This document shows positions 44,526 through 53,237 of a DNA stretch of 53,237 bases, piece by piece (position 1 is the first letter of the stretch; each line of letters begins with the position of its first letter). The DNA is from Streptomyces hygroscopicus subsp. hygroscopicus (GTDB lineage: Bacteria > Actinomycetota > Actinomycetes > Streptomycetales > Streptomycetaceae). The stretch spans positions 1 to 53,237 of the forward strand of contig NZ_BBOX01000072.1 of NCBI RefSeq assembly GCF_001553455.1, given 5' to 3'. Under the pieces are notes generated by a model, which was not told where the DNA came from, ran no database searches, and saw nothing but the letters and a program-made list of their open reading frames with translations. The position numbers and the translations under genes were made by a program.

Positions 44526-45176
44526 TCAGGAGAGCAGACCGCGTTCCATGGCCGTCATCACCGCCGCCGTGCGGTCGGAGACGCCGAGCTTGCGGTACGA
44601 GCGCAGCAGATGCGTCTTGACCGTGGCCTCGCTGACGAACAGCTGCGCGCCGATCTCCGCGTTCGTCAGCCCTCGGCCGACCAGCCGCAGCACCTCGCGC
44701 TCACGGCCGGACAGCGGGGACGGTTCGGCCACCCGGGTGCGGAAGAGCTTGCCCGCCAGGGACGGGGTGAGCACCGTCTCGCCGCGCGCCGCCGTCTGCA
44801 CCGCGTCGATCAGCTCCTGACGCGAACTGCCCTTGAGCAGATAGCCCGCGGCGCCCGCCTCCACCGCGCGCAGAATGTCGGAGTCGTCCTCGTACGTGGT
44901 CACGATGACCACCTTGCAGCCCGGCACCTGCCGCAGGATCTGCCCGGTGGCCTCGACCCCGTCCATACCGCCCATGCGCAGGTCCAGCAGGGTGATGTCC
45001 GGCCGCAGCGCGACCGCCTGGACCACCGCCTCCTCACCGGAACCGGCCTGGCCGACCACTGTGATCCCGTCGGCCGACTCCAGCATGGCGCTCAGCCCCT
45101 CCCGCACCACGGGATGGTCATCGGCCAGCAGGACCCTGATCGGACCGCTCCGGCCGCTCGCCGTTGGCTCAGCCAT
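44526..45176 (-). CDS. Response regulator, NarL/LuxR family
   Basis: 216 residues. Receiver with acidic pair VLLADDHPVVREGL, phospho-acceptor D65 in ITLLDLRMGG, Thr in VVIVTTYEDD and Lys in GYLLKGSS; C-terminal HTH LSGREREVLRLVGRGLTNAE, IGAQLFVSEATVKTHL. Works with the histidine kinase, whose gene overlaps its start by 8 bp. A DNA-binding activator or repressor of unknown targets. Confidence 0.92.
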   Translation of the reverse strand: MAEPTASGRSGPIRVLLADDHPVVREGLSAMLESADGITVVGQAGSGEEAVVQAVALRPDITLLDLRMGGMDGVEATGQILRQVPGCKVVIVTTYEDDSDILRAVEAGAAGYLLKGSSRQELIDAVQTAARGETVLTPSLAGKLFRTRVAEPSPLSGREREVLRLVGRGLTNAEIGAQLFVSEATVKTHLLRSYRKLGVSDRTAAVMTAMERGLLS

Positions 45177-46449
45177 TCACTGCCTCCCCGGTCAGCGCCG
45201 TCACCGGCACGCTCACCTCCACGGTGGTGCCCCGTCCGGGGCTGCTGGTGACGGACGCCACCCCGTCGATCTCCTCCACCCGGGCCTGCATTCCGCGCAG
45301 CCCGTAGCCTTCCTGCGTACCGTCCGGGGTGAACCCCTCGCCGTCGTCGCGGACCAGCAGCCGCACCCCGCCCTGGTCGAAGACCACGATCACATCCACC
45401 GTACGGGCCCGCCGGGCGTGCTTGCGCACATTGGCGATGGCCTCCTGCACCGTGCGCAGCAGCACCACGCTCACCGCCATCGGCAGCGGCTTCTCCTCGC
45501 CCCTCACCGAACACCGCACCTCCAGGCCGGTCTCGGCGATCAGGCCCTCCGCCTGGCGGCGCACCGCCTGGGTGAGCGAACCGCCGCGCAGCGCGGGCGG
45601 GGTGAGGGCGGCCACGAAGTCACGGGCCTCGGCGAGCGACTCCTTGGCCACCCGGCCGGCCAGCGACAGATGGTTCACCGCCTGGTCGGGAGCGTCGCGC
45701 ACCTCCGACTCGGCCGCCTGTACCAGGCTGATGATGCTGGTCAGACCCTGCGCCAGGGTGTCGTGGATCTCCCGGGCCAGCCGCTCGCGCTCGGCGGAGA
45801 TACCGGCCTCGTGGGAGAGCCGGGCCACCCGCTCCCGGCTGTGCCGCAACTCCTCGATGAGCTGCCCGCGCTCCTTGCTCTGCCGCACCACCCGCTTGAT
45901 CCACATCCCCAGCAGCACCGACAGCGCGATGCTCAGCAGCGAGACGGGCAGCACGCCCCAGACGCTCAGCCCCAGTTCCTCGCCGATGAACGCGACCACC
46001 AGCACGGGACACAGGTTGGCCACCGTGGCCAGCGCCACCGCCGAGCCCATCGGCAGGCTCATGATGAGCATCGGGATGACCGCGAACAGCGCGAACGCGC
46101 CGATCAGGTTGAACGCCGTGGTGACGCAGAACAGGGTCACCAGGCCCGCCGCGAAAACCAGGTTCCGCGGACCGTGGACGTCCTCGATCATCAGCGACCG
46201 GCCGACCGCCGCGTACCAGGGCACCATCAGCGTCAGCGCCGCGATCGGGACGGAGCCGTTGACCTGGGAGTCGCTGGAGAGGAAGAGCAGGATCGCCGTG
46301 ACGAGATAGGAGACGGCGAAGAAGCCGTCCCACAGGCCGAACCAGCGGGTACCGGACTCCGGACCGTAGTACGCCCCGGTCGGCGAGCCCTCCCCCGGAG
46401 AGTGATTGCGCACGGCCTCAGTACTACCACGCGTGTCCACCGTGTCCAC
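45169..46449 (-). CDS. Sensor histidine kinase, HisKA_3 family
   Basis: 426 residues. About five to six membrane spans with short loops (residues 38-175) and no large outer domain, then the dimerisation/phospho-acceptor helix LAREIHDTLAQGLTSIISLV (His about 229), and a HATPase with VQEAIANVRKHARRA (N box), VRDDGEGF and GYGLRGMQARV. The lack of an outer sensor domain suggests sensing in or near the membrane. GTG 46449 or a GTG three codons later may be the start. Faces the membrane-protein gene at 46582 divergently. Confidence 0.9.
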   Translation of the reverse strand: MDTVDTRGSTEAVRNHSPGEGSPTGAYYGPESGTRWFGLWDGFFAVSYLVTAILLFLSSDSQVNGSVPIAALTLMVPWYAAVGRSLMIEDVHGPRNLVFAAGLVTLFCVTTAFNLIGAFALFAVIPMLIMSLPMGSAVALATVANLCPVLVVAFIGEELGLSVWGVLPVSLLSIALSVLLGMWIKRVVRQSKERGQLIEELRHSRERVARLSHEAGISAERERLAREIHDTLAQGLTSIISLVQAAESEVRDAPDQAVNHLSLAGRVAKESLAEARDFVAALTPPALRGGSLTQAVRRQAEGLIAETGLEVRCSVRGEEKPLPMAVSVVLLRTVQEAIANVRKHARRARTVDVIVVFDQGGVRLLVRDDGEGFTPDGTQEGYGLRGMQARVEEIDGVASVTSSPGRGTTVEVSVPVTALTGEAVNG

Positions 46450-46581
46450 CGGACGGTTGACAGTCAGAACCCACCGTTCAGTCGTCTCGCGGCGATCGGT
46501 CCGCTCCTAGCGTTGAGCTGGGTGGGACGGAAAGCCGTCGCACCGGACGCACATCATCCCTTGGCTTGGAGAACGTCGCAT

Positions 46582-47148
46582 ATGCCACAGATGAGCCAGT
46601 TCATGTCCGCACTGATCGCCAGTGGCACGATCCTGATCATCATCCTGGCGACCGATATCGGCCGCCGCCGCATCACCACGATGCGGATGGTGCGCTCGGT
46701 CATCGCCGTCGCCGTGGTCATCGCGATCTTCGTCGATTCCTTCCCGACCAAGGGCAACGACCTGTCCCTGCAGCTCGTGGGCGTCGGCACCGGTGTCATC
46801 TGCGGTCTGATCGCCGGAGTGCTGCTGCCCGCCTACCGGGACGCCACATCCGGTGAGCTGTACACCATCGGTGGCATCGGCTACGCCCTGGTGTGGATCG
46901 TCCTGTCCAGCGGACGCATCCTCTTCGCCTACGGCGCCGAGCACTGGTTCACCATGGACCTGGTCAAGTTCTCCATCGACTACAAGATCAGCGGCCAGGA
47001 CACCTACGCCAACGCGTTCGTCTTCATGTCGCTGGCCATGGTGCTGACCCGCACCGCCGTCCTGCTGGCCAAGATGCGCAAGCTGAACGCCCAGGGAACG
47101 GGCGGCGGCCGGCTGCCGCAGCAGAGCGCCACCGGTGCGTCGGTCTGA
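46582..47148 (+). CDS. Membrane protein of unknown function
   Basis: 188 residues, about four to five spans: SALIASGTILIIILATDIG, SVIAVAVVIAIFV, LVGVGTGVICGLIAGVLLPA, IGGIGYALVWIVLSSGRILF and NAFVFMSLAMVLTRTAVLL. Short loops, hydrophilic C-terminal tail. The ATG at 46582 follows GGAGAACG. It resembles proteins of unknown function often placed beside a two-component system in Streptomyces, and could be a target or partner of the divergent kinase. No domain recognised. Confidence 0.7.
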   Translation: MPQMSQFMSALIASGTILIIILATDIGRRRITTMRMVRSVIAVAVVIAIFVDSFPTKGNDLSLQLVGVGTGVICGLIAGVLLPAYRDATSGELYTIGGIGYALVWIVLSSGRILFAYGAEHWFTMDLVKFSIDYKISGQDTYANAFVFMSLAMVLTRTAVLLAKMRKLNAQGTGGGRLPQQSATGASV

Positions 47149-47225
47149 ACCGCCTGGTTTCATAGTCCATCAACCCCCGCCGGGCCGGACCCGGCACCCG
47201 TCTGACGCAAGAGCAGGGTGAACCA

Positions 47226-47726
47226 GTGGAACGCCATGACAACCTGAGGCTCCGACCGCCTCGGCACCGGGTCGACCGCCGCGCCATCGGCTGGTGGACT
47301 CTGCAGTCCGCCGTCTTCGCCCTGCCCCTGCCGCTCACCTTCGGGATCCTGTGGGCCTCCATCCCGCCCACCCGCGAGTTCTTCATGTGGGCCACGCTGA
47401 TCTCGCTCGTCCCCGGGCTGCTCTACATGGCCGTCATGCCGGCCTGGCGCTACCGGGTGCACCGCTGGGAGGCCACCAACGAGGCGGTCTACGCGGCCTC
47501 CGGATGGCTCTGGCAGCAGTGGCGGGTCGTTCCGCTGTCCCGGGTCCAGACGGTGGACACCCTGCGCGGCCCGCTCCAGCAGATGTTCGGGCTCTCCGGA
47601 GTCACCGTGACCACCGCCTCCTCCTCGGCCGCCGTGAAGATCAAGGGCATCGACCACCAACTGGCCAGTGATCTGGTCGAGTACCTGGCCAAGTGCACCC
47701 AGGCCGTCCCGGGAGACGCCACATGA
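47226..47726 (+). CDS. PH domain-containing protein (YdbS-like)
   Basis: 166 residues. Two membrane spans near the start (WWTLQSAVFALPLPLTFGIL and FMWATLISLVPGLLYMAV), then a bacterial PH (bPH2) domain: YRVHRWEATNEAVYAASGW, QQWRVVPLSRVQTVDTLRGP, QQMFGLSGVTVTTASS. It probably forms a membrane complex with the next gene, as in the YdbS/YdbT pair. GTG 47226. Its stop overlaps the next start by 4 bp. Confidence 0.88.
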   Translation: MERHDNLRLRPPRHRVDRRAIGWWTLQSAVFALPLPLTFGILWASIPPTREFFMWATLISLVPGLLYMAVMPAWRYRVHRWEATNEAVYAASGWLWQQWRVVPLSRVQTVDTLRGPLQQMFGLSGVTVTTASSSAAVKIKGIDHQLASDLVEYLAKCTQAVPGDAT

Positions 47727-49270
47727 CGTCCGACACCTCCGTGCGGTCGCCGTCCCACGCGGCCGACCACGACTGGGGGCGGCTCAACGGCCGGCTGCTC
47801 CTGGTCAACCTCTCCATCCTGGCCGCACCGGTGGCCATGTTCCTGGCCAGCCTCGCGATCACCGGCGGCGAGGCCAACCTCCAGGTCATCATCACGCTCG
47901 GCTCGCTGTTCGTGACCCTCCTGGTCATCAGCGGCATCGGGCTGATGCGGCTGTTCACCACCCGCTACCGGCTCACCGAGGACCGGTTCGAACTCCACTC
48001 CGGTCTGCTCTTCCGCAGCCGTCGCTCGGTCCCGATCGGGCGGATCCGCGGCGTGGACCTCACCGCCAACCCGGTCCACCGGATCTTCGGCCTCACCACC
48101 CTGCGGATCGACAGCGGGGAGCAGAGCGCCGACGCCGGCCGCCGGCTCTCCCTCGACGGCATCACCAAGGCCGAGGCCCTCGAACTGCGCCGCCGGATCA
48201 TCGCCCTGCGCGACGCCGGACGGGCCCGGCCGGTGGCCGACAGCGACGGCGTCCTCAGCCGGCTGGACTGGTCCTGGCTGCGCTACGGCCCGCTGACCGT
48301 ATGGGGCGTGGGCGGTGTCTTCATCGCCGCGGCCAGTGCCTTCCGCGTGCTCCACGAACTCCAGGTCAACCCGCTCGAACTCGGCATCGTCAAGGACATC
48401 GAGCACCGCTTCGGCACCATTCCGCTCTGGTACGGCATCCTGCTGGCCGTCGTCGTCATCGTCGTCCTCGGCATGGCCGGCTCCACCGCCACCTTCATCG
48501 AGAACTGGGCCGGCTACGAACTGCGCCGCGAGGACGGCGGAGTCCTCCGCATCCGCCGCGGACTGCTGGCCACCCGCTCCGTGAGCATCGAGGAACGCCA
48601 TCTGCGCGGCCTGGAACTCGTCGAGCCCATCCCGCTGCGCTGGGCCAAGGGCGCCAAGCTCAACGCCGTCGCCAGCGGCCTGGGCGACCGCGAGGACAAC
48701 CGCAGGCGGCGCGGCCTGACCCCGCCCACCCCGCGCGGTGAGGCGCTGCGGGTCGCCGCCCAGGCGCTGCCGGGCGGACCCGGTCTGATCGAGCGCCAGG
48801 GCCTGCTCCCGCACCCCAAGGCGGCCCTGCGGCGCCGGATCAACCGGGCCCTCATGTGGTCGGTCCTGATCGCGGCCGTCCCCGTGGTGCTGGGCCTGTG
48901 GTTCGGTTCCTGGCTCATCACCACCGGTGTGATCACCGGCGTGGTGCTGGTGGTGGTCCTGGTGGCGTTCGCCTTCACCGCCTACCGCACCCTGGGCCAC
49001 GGACTGCGCGGCCACTATCTGGTGGCGTCCTCCGGGGCGTTCGCCCGCCGCACCGTCGCCCTCCAGCGCGAGGGGATCATCGGCTGGAAGTTCTCCCGGA
49101 CCCCCTTCCAGCGCCGGGCCGGACTGCTCACCGTGGGCGCCACCACCGCCGCGGGCGAAGGCGTCTACCACGTGCACGACCTGACCGAGGGCCAGGGAAT
49201 CGCCTTCGCCGAGACCGCGGTACCGGGGCTGCTGGCCCCGTTCATCGAGAGAGCCCCCGACCGCGGCTGA
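47723..49270 (+). CDS. PH domain-containing protein with repeated domains (YdbT-like)
   Basis: 515 residues, the size of YdbT. Alternating membrane spans and PH (bPH2) domains: first PH at RYRLTEDRFELHSGLLFRSR then SVPIGRIRGVDLTANPVHRI; second at YELRREDGGVLRIRRGLL then RSVSIEERHLRGLELVEP; third at YLVASSGAFARRTVALQREG. ATG 47723 in ATGA overlap with the preceding gene. In Bacillus, such pairs help withstand certain antibiotics/bacteriocins, so a self-protection role next to a PKS is conceivable. Confidence 0.88.
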   Translation: MTSDTSVRSPSHAADHDWGRLNGRLLLVNLSILAAPVAMFLASLAITGGEANLQVIITLGSLFVTLLVISGIGLMRLFTTRYRLTEDRFELHSGLLFRSRRSVPIGRIRGVDLTANPVHRIFGLTTLRIDSGEQSADAGRRLSLDGITKAEALELRRRIIALRDAGRARPVADSDGVLSRLDWSWLRYGPLTVWGVGGVFIAAASAFRVLHELQVNPLELGIVKDIEHRFGTIPLWYGILLAVVVIVVLGMAGSTATFIENWAGYELRREDGGVLRIRRGLLATRSVSIEERHLRGLELVEPIPLRWAKGAKLNAVASGLGDREDNRRRRGLTPPTPRGEALRVAAQALPGGPGLIERQGLLPHPKAALRRRINRALMWSVLIAAVPVVLGLWFGSWLITTGVITGVVLVVVLVAFAFTAYRTLGHGLRGHYLVASSGAFARRTVALQREGIIGWKFSRTPFQRRAGLLTVGATTAAGEGVYHVHDLTEGQGIAFAETAVPGLLAPFIERAPDRG

Positions 49271-49300
49271 CCCTCCCCGAGACCAACTGGCGATCCCCCG

Positions 49301-49341
49301 AGAGGTGGAGGGGCGGACCGAAAGGCCGCCCCTCCACCTCT
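49301..49341. terminator. Strong hairpin after the PH-domain pair
   Basis: AGAGGTGGAGGGGCGG and CCGCCCCTCCACCTCT pair over 16 bp without mismatch, with a 9-base loop. It insulates the PH operon from the PKS promoter. Confidence 0.85.
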
Positions 49342-49470
49342 GAAACAACCGAATACTGGACGCGTTTATTTGCGAGAGATCCTTGTCGCCACCGGAATTC
49401 TCATGCACTCTGGTGAATTAAGCGTGGCCCTTGCGCGACACCCCCCGGATACGGGACTCCACAGGGATGA

Positions 49471-49502
49471 TAGGGGTCCATAGGGGGTTTGAAGGGGTTT
49501 CT
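49471..49502 (+). promoter_or_regulatory. Phased TAGGGG repeats in the PKS promoter
   Basis: TAGGGGTCCA (49471), TAGGGGGTTT (49481) and GAAGGGGTTT (49491) follow each other at a strict 10-bp period, about 50-75 bp before the PKS start. This spacing presents all copies on one face of the helix, as for an activator array. Candidate LAL-regulator site. Confidence 0.55.
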
Positions 49503-49545
49503 AGCGGCCCTGCCCTGTGTAAAGCTGACGTACGGTCTTGGTGTT

Positions 49546-52500
49546 ATGTCTGCGAGGGTAATGGGGCGCGCGATGGTGAGTGAGTCCGTGGATTTCACGC
49601 CCGAGCACACCGAAATGCGGGGCGCGAGCCCCGACGGAGCGTCCCCGTGGCGGGAGCGGCTCGCCGGGCTCCCCGAGGCCGAGCGCGCCGAGGCCCTCAC
49701 CGCATGGGTCGGCGAGATCGTCGCACAGGCCCTCAAGGACAAGGCGCCGGATGTCATCGACCCCGAGCGCCCCTTCCTCGACCTGGGCTTCGACTCCCTC
49801 GCCACGGTCGAACTGCACGCCCGGCTGACCGCCGCCACCGGACTGCGGCTGCCGGTCACCCTCGCCTTCGACCACCCCACCCCCGCCGACCTCGCCCGCC
49901 ATGTGCGGGCCGAACTGCTCGGTGAGAGCGACGGCTCCGGCCCGGCCGCGGCCGACGCCGCAATGGGCCCGATCGCCGCCGACGAACCCATCGCGATTAT
50001 CGGAATGAGCTGCCGGTTCCCCGGTTCGGTCGACTCCCCCGAAGAACTGTGGGAAATCGTCGCGGGCGGAAAAGACGTCATCTCCGAATTCCCGGTGGGC
50101 CGGGGCTGGGATCTCGCCGGGCTTTACGACCCCGATCCGGACAGGGCGGGCAGCAGCTATACCCGTGAAGGCGGATTCCTGCACGACGCCGATGAGTTCG
50201 ACCCGGCGTTCTTCGGAATTTCGCCGCGTGAGGCGCTGGCGATGGATCCGCAGCAGCGGCTGCTGCTGGAGACCTCCTGGGAGGTCTTCGAACGCGCCGG
50301 TATCGACCCCGCCACCCTCCGGGGCGGCCGGGCCGGTGTGTTCGTCGGCGCCGAGGCCCAGGACTACGGCCCCCGGCTGCACGAGGCCGAACAGGGCTTC
50401 GAGGGCTATCTGGTCACCGGCAACGCCGCCAGCGTCGCCTCCGGCCGGATCGCCTACACCTTCGGCTTCGAAGGCCCCACCGTCACCGTCGACACCGCCT
50501 GCTCCTCCTCCCTGGTGGCGCTCCACCTGGCCGTCCAGGCGCTGCGCGCGGGCGAGTGCACCATGGCGCTCGCCGGCGGCGCGGCGGTCATGGCCAACCC
50601 CGGCTCGTTCATCGCCTTCAGCCGCCAGCGCGGACTCGCCCCCGACGGCCGCTGCAAGCCGTTCGCCGCCGCGGCCGACGGCACCGCCTGGGGCGAAGGC
50701 GTCGGCATGCTGCTCGTCGAACGGCTCTCGGACGCCCGGAGACACGGCCACCGGGTCCTCGCCGTCGTCCGCGGCACCGCGATCAACCAGGACGGCGCCA
50801 GCAACGGCCTCACCGCCCCCAGCGGCCCCGCCCAGCAGCGCGTCATCCGCCAGGCCCTCGCCAACGCCGGGCTGTCGGCCGGTGAGGTGGACGTGGTGGA
50901 GGCACACGGCACCGGCACGACCCTCGGCGATCCCATCGAGGCGCAGGCGCTGCTCGCCACGTACGGGCAGGAGCGGGACGGCGACCGGCCGCTGTGGCTC
51001 GGCTCGCTCAAGTCCAACATCGGCCACACCCAGTCCGCGGCCGGGGTCGGCGGCATCATCAAGTTGGTCATGGCGATGCGCCACGGCGTCCTGCCGCGCA
51101 CCCTGCACATCGACGAGCCCACCCCGCACGTCGACTGGACCGCCGGTGACATCCAGCTGCTGACCGAGGAGCGGCCCTGGCCGGAGACCGGCCGCCCGCG
51201 CCGCGCGGGCGTCTCCTCCTTCGGCATGAGCGGCACCAACGCCCACGCCATCATCGAACAGGCCCCGGCCCCCGCCGACGGTCAGCAGGGGGTGGCCGTC
51301 CAGCACGGACTGGACGGGCTCGGTGGTCAGGACGGTCTCGGTGGCCAGGGCGGGCTCGACGGTCAGGGCGACGAGGGGAGCGCGGAGTCCGCCGGGCGGG
51401 TCCCCGCCGTACTGCCCTGGGCCCTCTCCGCCAAGACCCCCGACGCCCTCCGCGGCCAGGCCCGGCGGCTGCACGCGCTGCTGGAGGCGGACCCCGGGCT
51501 CGCCCTCACCGATATCGGCCACTCCCTGGCCACCACCCGCGCCACCTTCGAACAGCGCGCCGTGCTCCTCGCCGGTGACCGCGACGGCTTCCTCGCCGCC
51601 CTGCGCACCCTCGCCGAGGGCGGCGACGGGCCGTCCGTCGTCCGCGGCGCGCCCGCCGCCGGAAAGCTCGCCCTGCTGTTCACCGGGCAGGGCAGCCAGC
51701 GCCTCGGCATGGGCCGCGAGCTCTACGACACCTACCCCGTGTTCGCCGAAGCCCTCGACGACGCCGCCTGGTATCTCGAGGAGCAGCTCGAACTTCCCCT
51801 GCTCGACGTGCTCTTCGCCGAGCCGGGCACCCCCGAGGCCGCCCTCCTCGACCGCACCGACTACACCCAGCCCGCCCTGTTCGCCGTCGAGGTCGCGCTC
51901 TACCGCCTCGCCGAGTCCTGGGGGCTGCGCCCCGACCTGCTCGCCGGACACTCCATCGGCGAGATCGCCGCGGCCCATGTGGCCGGGGTGCTGTCCCTGG
52001 AGGACGCCGCCGCGCTGGTCGCCGCCCGCGGCCGGCTGATGGGCGAACTGCCCGCCGGTGGCGCCATGGTGGCCCTCCAGGCCACCGAGGACGAGGTGCT
52101 GCCGCTGCTCGCCGGACGCGAGGACCGGATCGGCGTCGCCGCCGTCAACGGCCCCCGTTCCGTCGTCGTCTCGGGCGCCGAGGAGGTGGCGCTGGAGATC
52201 GCGGCGGCGTTCGAGGCGCGGGGCCGGAAGACCAAGCGGCTCACCGTGAGCCACGCCTTCCACTCCCCGCTCATGGACGGCATGCTCGCCGAGTTCCGGC
52301 GCGTCGCCCAGGTGCTGGAGTACGCGCCGCCGCACATCCCCGTGGTCTCCACCGTCACCGGGCGGGTCGCCACCGCCGAGGAGCTGTGCTCGCCCGAGTA
52401 CTGGGTGAACCATGTCCGTGCGGCGGTCCGCTTCCTCGACGGTGTGCGGACCCTCGCCGACAAGGGCGCCACCACCTTCCTGGAGCTGGGCCCCGACGCC

Positions 52501-53237
52501 GTGCTCACCGCCATGGCCCAGGACTGTCTGTCCGACGCCGACGCCGACGCCGACGGCACCGGGTACGCCCCCGCGCTGCGCGGCGGGCGCCCCGAGGCGG
52601 AAACCCTGACCGCGGCCGTGGCGCTGGCGTACGTCCGGGGCAAGAAGGCCGACTGGGCCGCCCCGTACGCCACCACCGGCGCCCGCACGATCGACCTGCC
52701 CACCTACGCCTTCCAGCGCCAGCGGTACTGGCTCAACGCCCCGGCCCCGGCCGGACCGGGCGCGGAGGTTGTGCCGGGTGGTGCCGTCGATGGGCGGTTC
52801 TGGGATGTGGTGGAGCGTGGGGATGTGGCCGCGTTGGCGGCGGAGTTGGCGGTGGATCCGGGGGTTTCGCTGGGTGAGGTGTTGCCGGCGTTGTCGTCGT
52901 GGCGGCGGCAGGAGTCGGTGCGTTCGGTGGTGGACGGTTGGCGTTATCGGGTGGTGTGGAAGCCGGTGGGGATGGGGTCGGCGGCTGGTGTGGTGGGTGG
53001 CTGCTGGGTGGTTGTGGTGCCTGCTGGTGAGGCTGCTGGTGGGGCTGGTGGTGTGTGGTTGGAGGGTGTGGTGCGTGGGTTGGCGGGGCGTGGGGTTGAT
53101 GTGCGGGTGGTTGAGGTGGGGGCTGGGGATCGGGCTGGGGTGGCGGGTGAGCTGCGTGCGGCGGTGGGTGGTGTGGTGGTGTCGGGTGTGGTGTCGCTGT
53201 TGGCGGTGGGTGAGGGCGAGGGTGAGTTGGGTTTGTT
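49546..53237 (+). CDS. Modular type I polyketide synthase: loading ACP and module 1 (3' end outside window)
   Basis: Open to the window end; 1230 residues visible. Order: lone ACP (about 30-125, pantetheine Ser84 in [12 protein letters not shown]), KS (about 146-570: [14 protein letters not shown], active-site Cys319 in [31 protein letters not shown]), KS-AT linker with a Gly/Gln/Asp-rich insert (about 583-612), AT (from [16 protein letters not shown]; Ser803 in GHSIGE; HAFH at 903-906, the malonyl-CoA type), then the post-AT/KR-linker region ([10 protein letters not shown]) of a beginning ketoreductase. There is no loading AT or KSQ, so the ACP must be charged in trans. The start could also be ATG 49573. 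First extension uses malonyl-CoA. Base composition changes sharply near 52,765. Confidence 0.95.
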   Translation, partial: MSARVMGRAMVSESVDFTPEHTEMRGASPDGASPWRERLAGLPEAERAEALTAWVGEIVAQALKDKAPDVIDPERPFLDLGFDSLATVELHARLTAATGLRLPVTLAFDHPTPADLARHVRAELLGESDGSGPAAADAAMGPIAADEPIAIIGMSCRFPGSVDSPEELWEIVAGGKDVISEFPVGRGWDLAGLYDPDPDRAGSSYTREGGFLHDADEFDPAFFGISPREALAMDPQQRLLLETSWEVFERAGIDPATLRGGRAGVFVGAEAQDYGPRLHEAEQGFEGYLVTGNAASVASGRIAYTFGFEGPTVTVDTACSSSLVALHLAVQALRAGECTMALAGGAAVMANPGSFIAFSRQRGLAPDGRCKPFAAAADGTAWGEGVGMLLVERLSDARRHGHRVLAVVRGTAINQDGASNGLTAPSGPAQQRVIRQALANAGLSAGEVDVVEAHGTGTTLGDPIEAQALLATYGQERDGDRPLWLGSLKSNIGHTQSAAGVGGIIKLVMAMRHGVLPRTLHIDEPTPHVDWTAGDIQLLTEERPWPETGRPRRAGVSSFGMSGTNAHAIIEQAPAPADGQQGVAVQHGLDGLGGQDGLGGQGGLDGQGDEGSAESAGRVPAVLPWALSAKTPDALRGQARRLHALLEADPGLALTDIGHSLATTRATFEQRAVLLAGDRDGFLAALRTLAEGGDGPSVVRGAPAAGKLALLFTGQGSQRLGMGRELYDTYPVFAEALDDAAWYLEEQLELPLLDVLFAEPGTPEAALLDRTDYTQPALFAVEVALYRLAESWGLRPDLLAGHSIGEIAAAHVAGVLSLEDAAALVAARGRLMGELPAGGAMVALQATEDEVLPLLAGREDRIGVAAVNGPRSVVVSGAEEVALEIAAAFEARGRKTKRLTVSHAFHSPLMDGMLAEFRRVAQVLEYAPPHIPVVSTVTGRVATAEELCSPEYWVNHVRAAVRFLDGVRTLADKGATTFLELGPDAVLTAMAQDCLSDADADADGTGYAPALRGGRPEAETLTAAVALAYVRGKKADWAAPYATTGARTIDLPTYAFQRQRYWLNAPAPAGPGAEVVPGGAVDGRFWDVVERGDVAALAAELAVDPGVSLGEVLPALSSWRRQESVRSVVDGWRYRVVWKPVGMGSAAGVVGGCWVVVVPAGEAAGGAGGVWLEGVVRGLAGRGVDVRVVEVGAGDRAGVAGELRAAVGGVVVSGVVSLLAVGEGEGELGL

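Overview
High-GC actinomycete DNA, almost certainly Streptomyces. The evidence is the strong C/G third-position bias, the citrate synthase with typical Streptomyces sequence features, the LAL-type LuxR regulator beside a modular type I polyketide synthase (PKS), and many GTG starts and 4-bp stop/start overlaps. The species cannot be fixed from sequence reading alone.

Layout. 1-779: 3' part of a TIM-barrel sugar isomerase. 897-3876 (minus): a small overlapping cassette (unknown protein, DUF6875-like protein, protein kinase-like protein, GNAT acetyltransferase) cut at its upstream end by a decayed ISL3-type transposase. 4106-5849: divergent SDR oxidoreductase and XRE/MmyB regulator with a 35-bp tandem repeat between them. 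6171-7654 (minus): Thr/Pro-repeat surface protein, ECF sigma factor and a single-span membrane protein. 8120-14328 (minus): ribose operon lacI-rbsA-rbsCB(fusion)-rbsK-rbsD with a 24-bp minisatellite before rbsK and two 20-bp-spaced LacI-type operators upstream. 14594-18278: RecD2-like helicase and citrate synthase. 18279-19190: gene-free, repeat-rich spacer with a 200-bp duplication. 19191-21810 (minus): copZ-copA copper export under a CsoR-type palindrome. 22501-22710: small HTH gene between two low-complexity repeat blocks. 23334-31985: myo-inositol catabolism, iolG-iolE (minus) diverging from iolC-aldolase-iolB-iolD-mmsA (plus), with matching inverted-repeat operators and a good -35/-10 box. 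32209-35445: a large one-span receptor-like protein with an extracytoplasmic ligand-binding fold and a small secreted protein. 35462-38063 (minus): lipoprotein, frameshifted DUF1023 hydrolase and truncated small partner gene, a decaying locus. 38417-40519: FUSC transporter.

40650-53237 looks like the edge of a polyketide cluster: type II thioesterase, LAL regulator, then a two-component system, a membrane protein and a PH-domain pair that may or may not belong, and finally the first PKS gene, which runs off the window. That PKS starts with a lone ACP followed by KS-AT(malonyl)-KR linker. This implies a starter unit delivered to the ACP in trans. The PKS and thioesterase promoters share TAGGGG-type motifs that are candidate sites for the LAL regulator.

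How the parts work together: two sugar-use regulons (ribose, inositol) each carry their own operators; copper export is a stand-alone detoxification unit; citrate synthase and the helicase are housekeeping; and the right end is secondary metabolism. The most unusual elements are the ACP-first PKS with an abrupt switch in base composition near 52,765, the minisatellite inside the ribose operon, the chimeric RbsC-RbsB protein and the receptor-like 895-residue protein.
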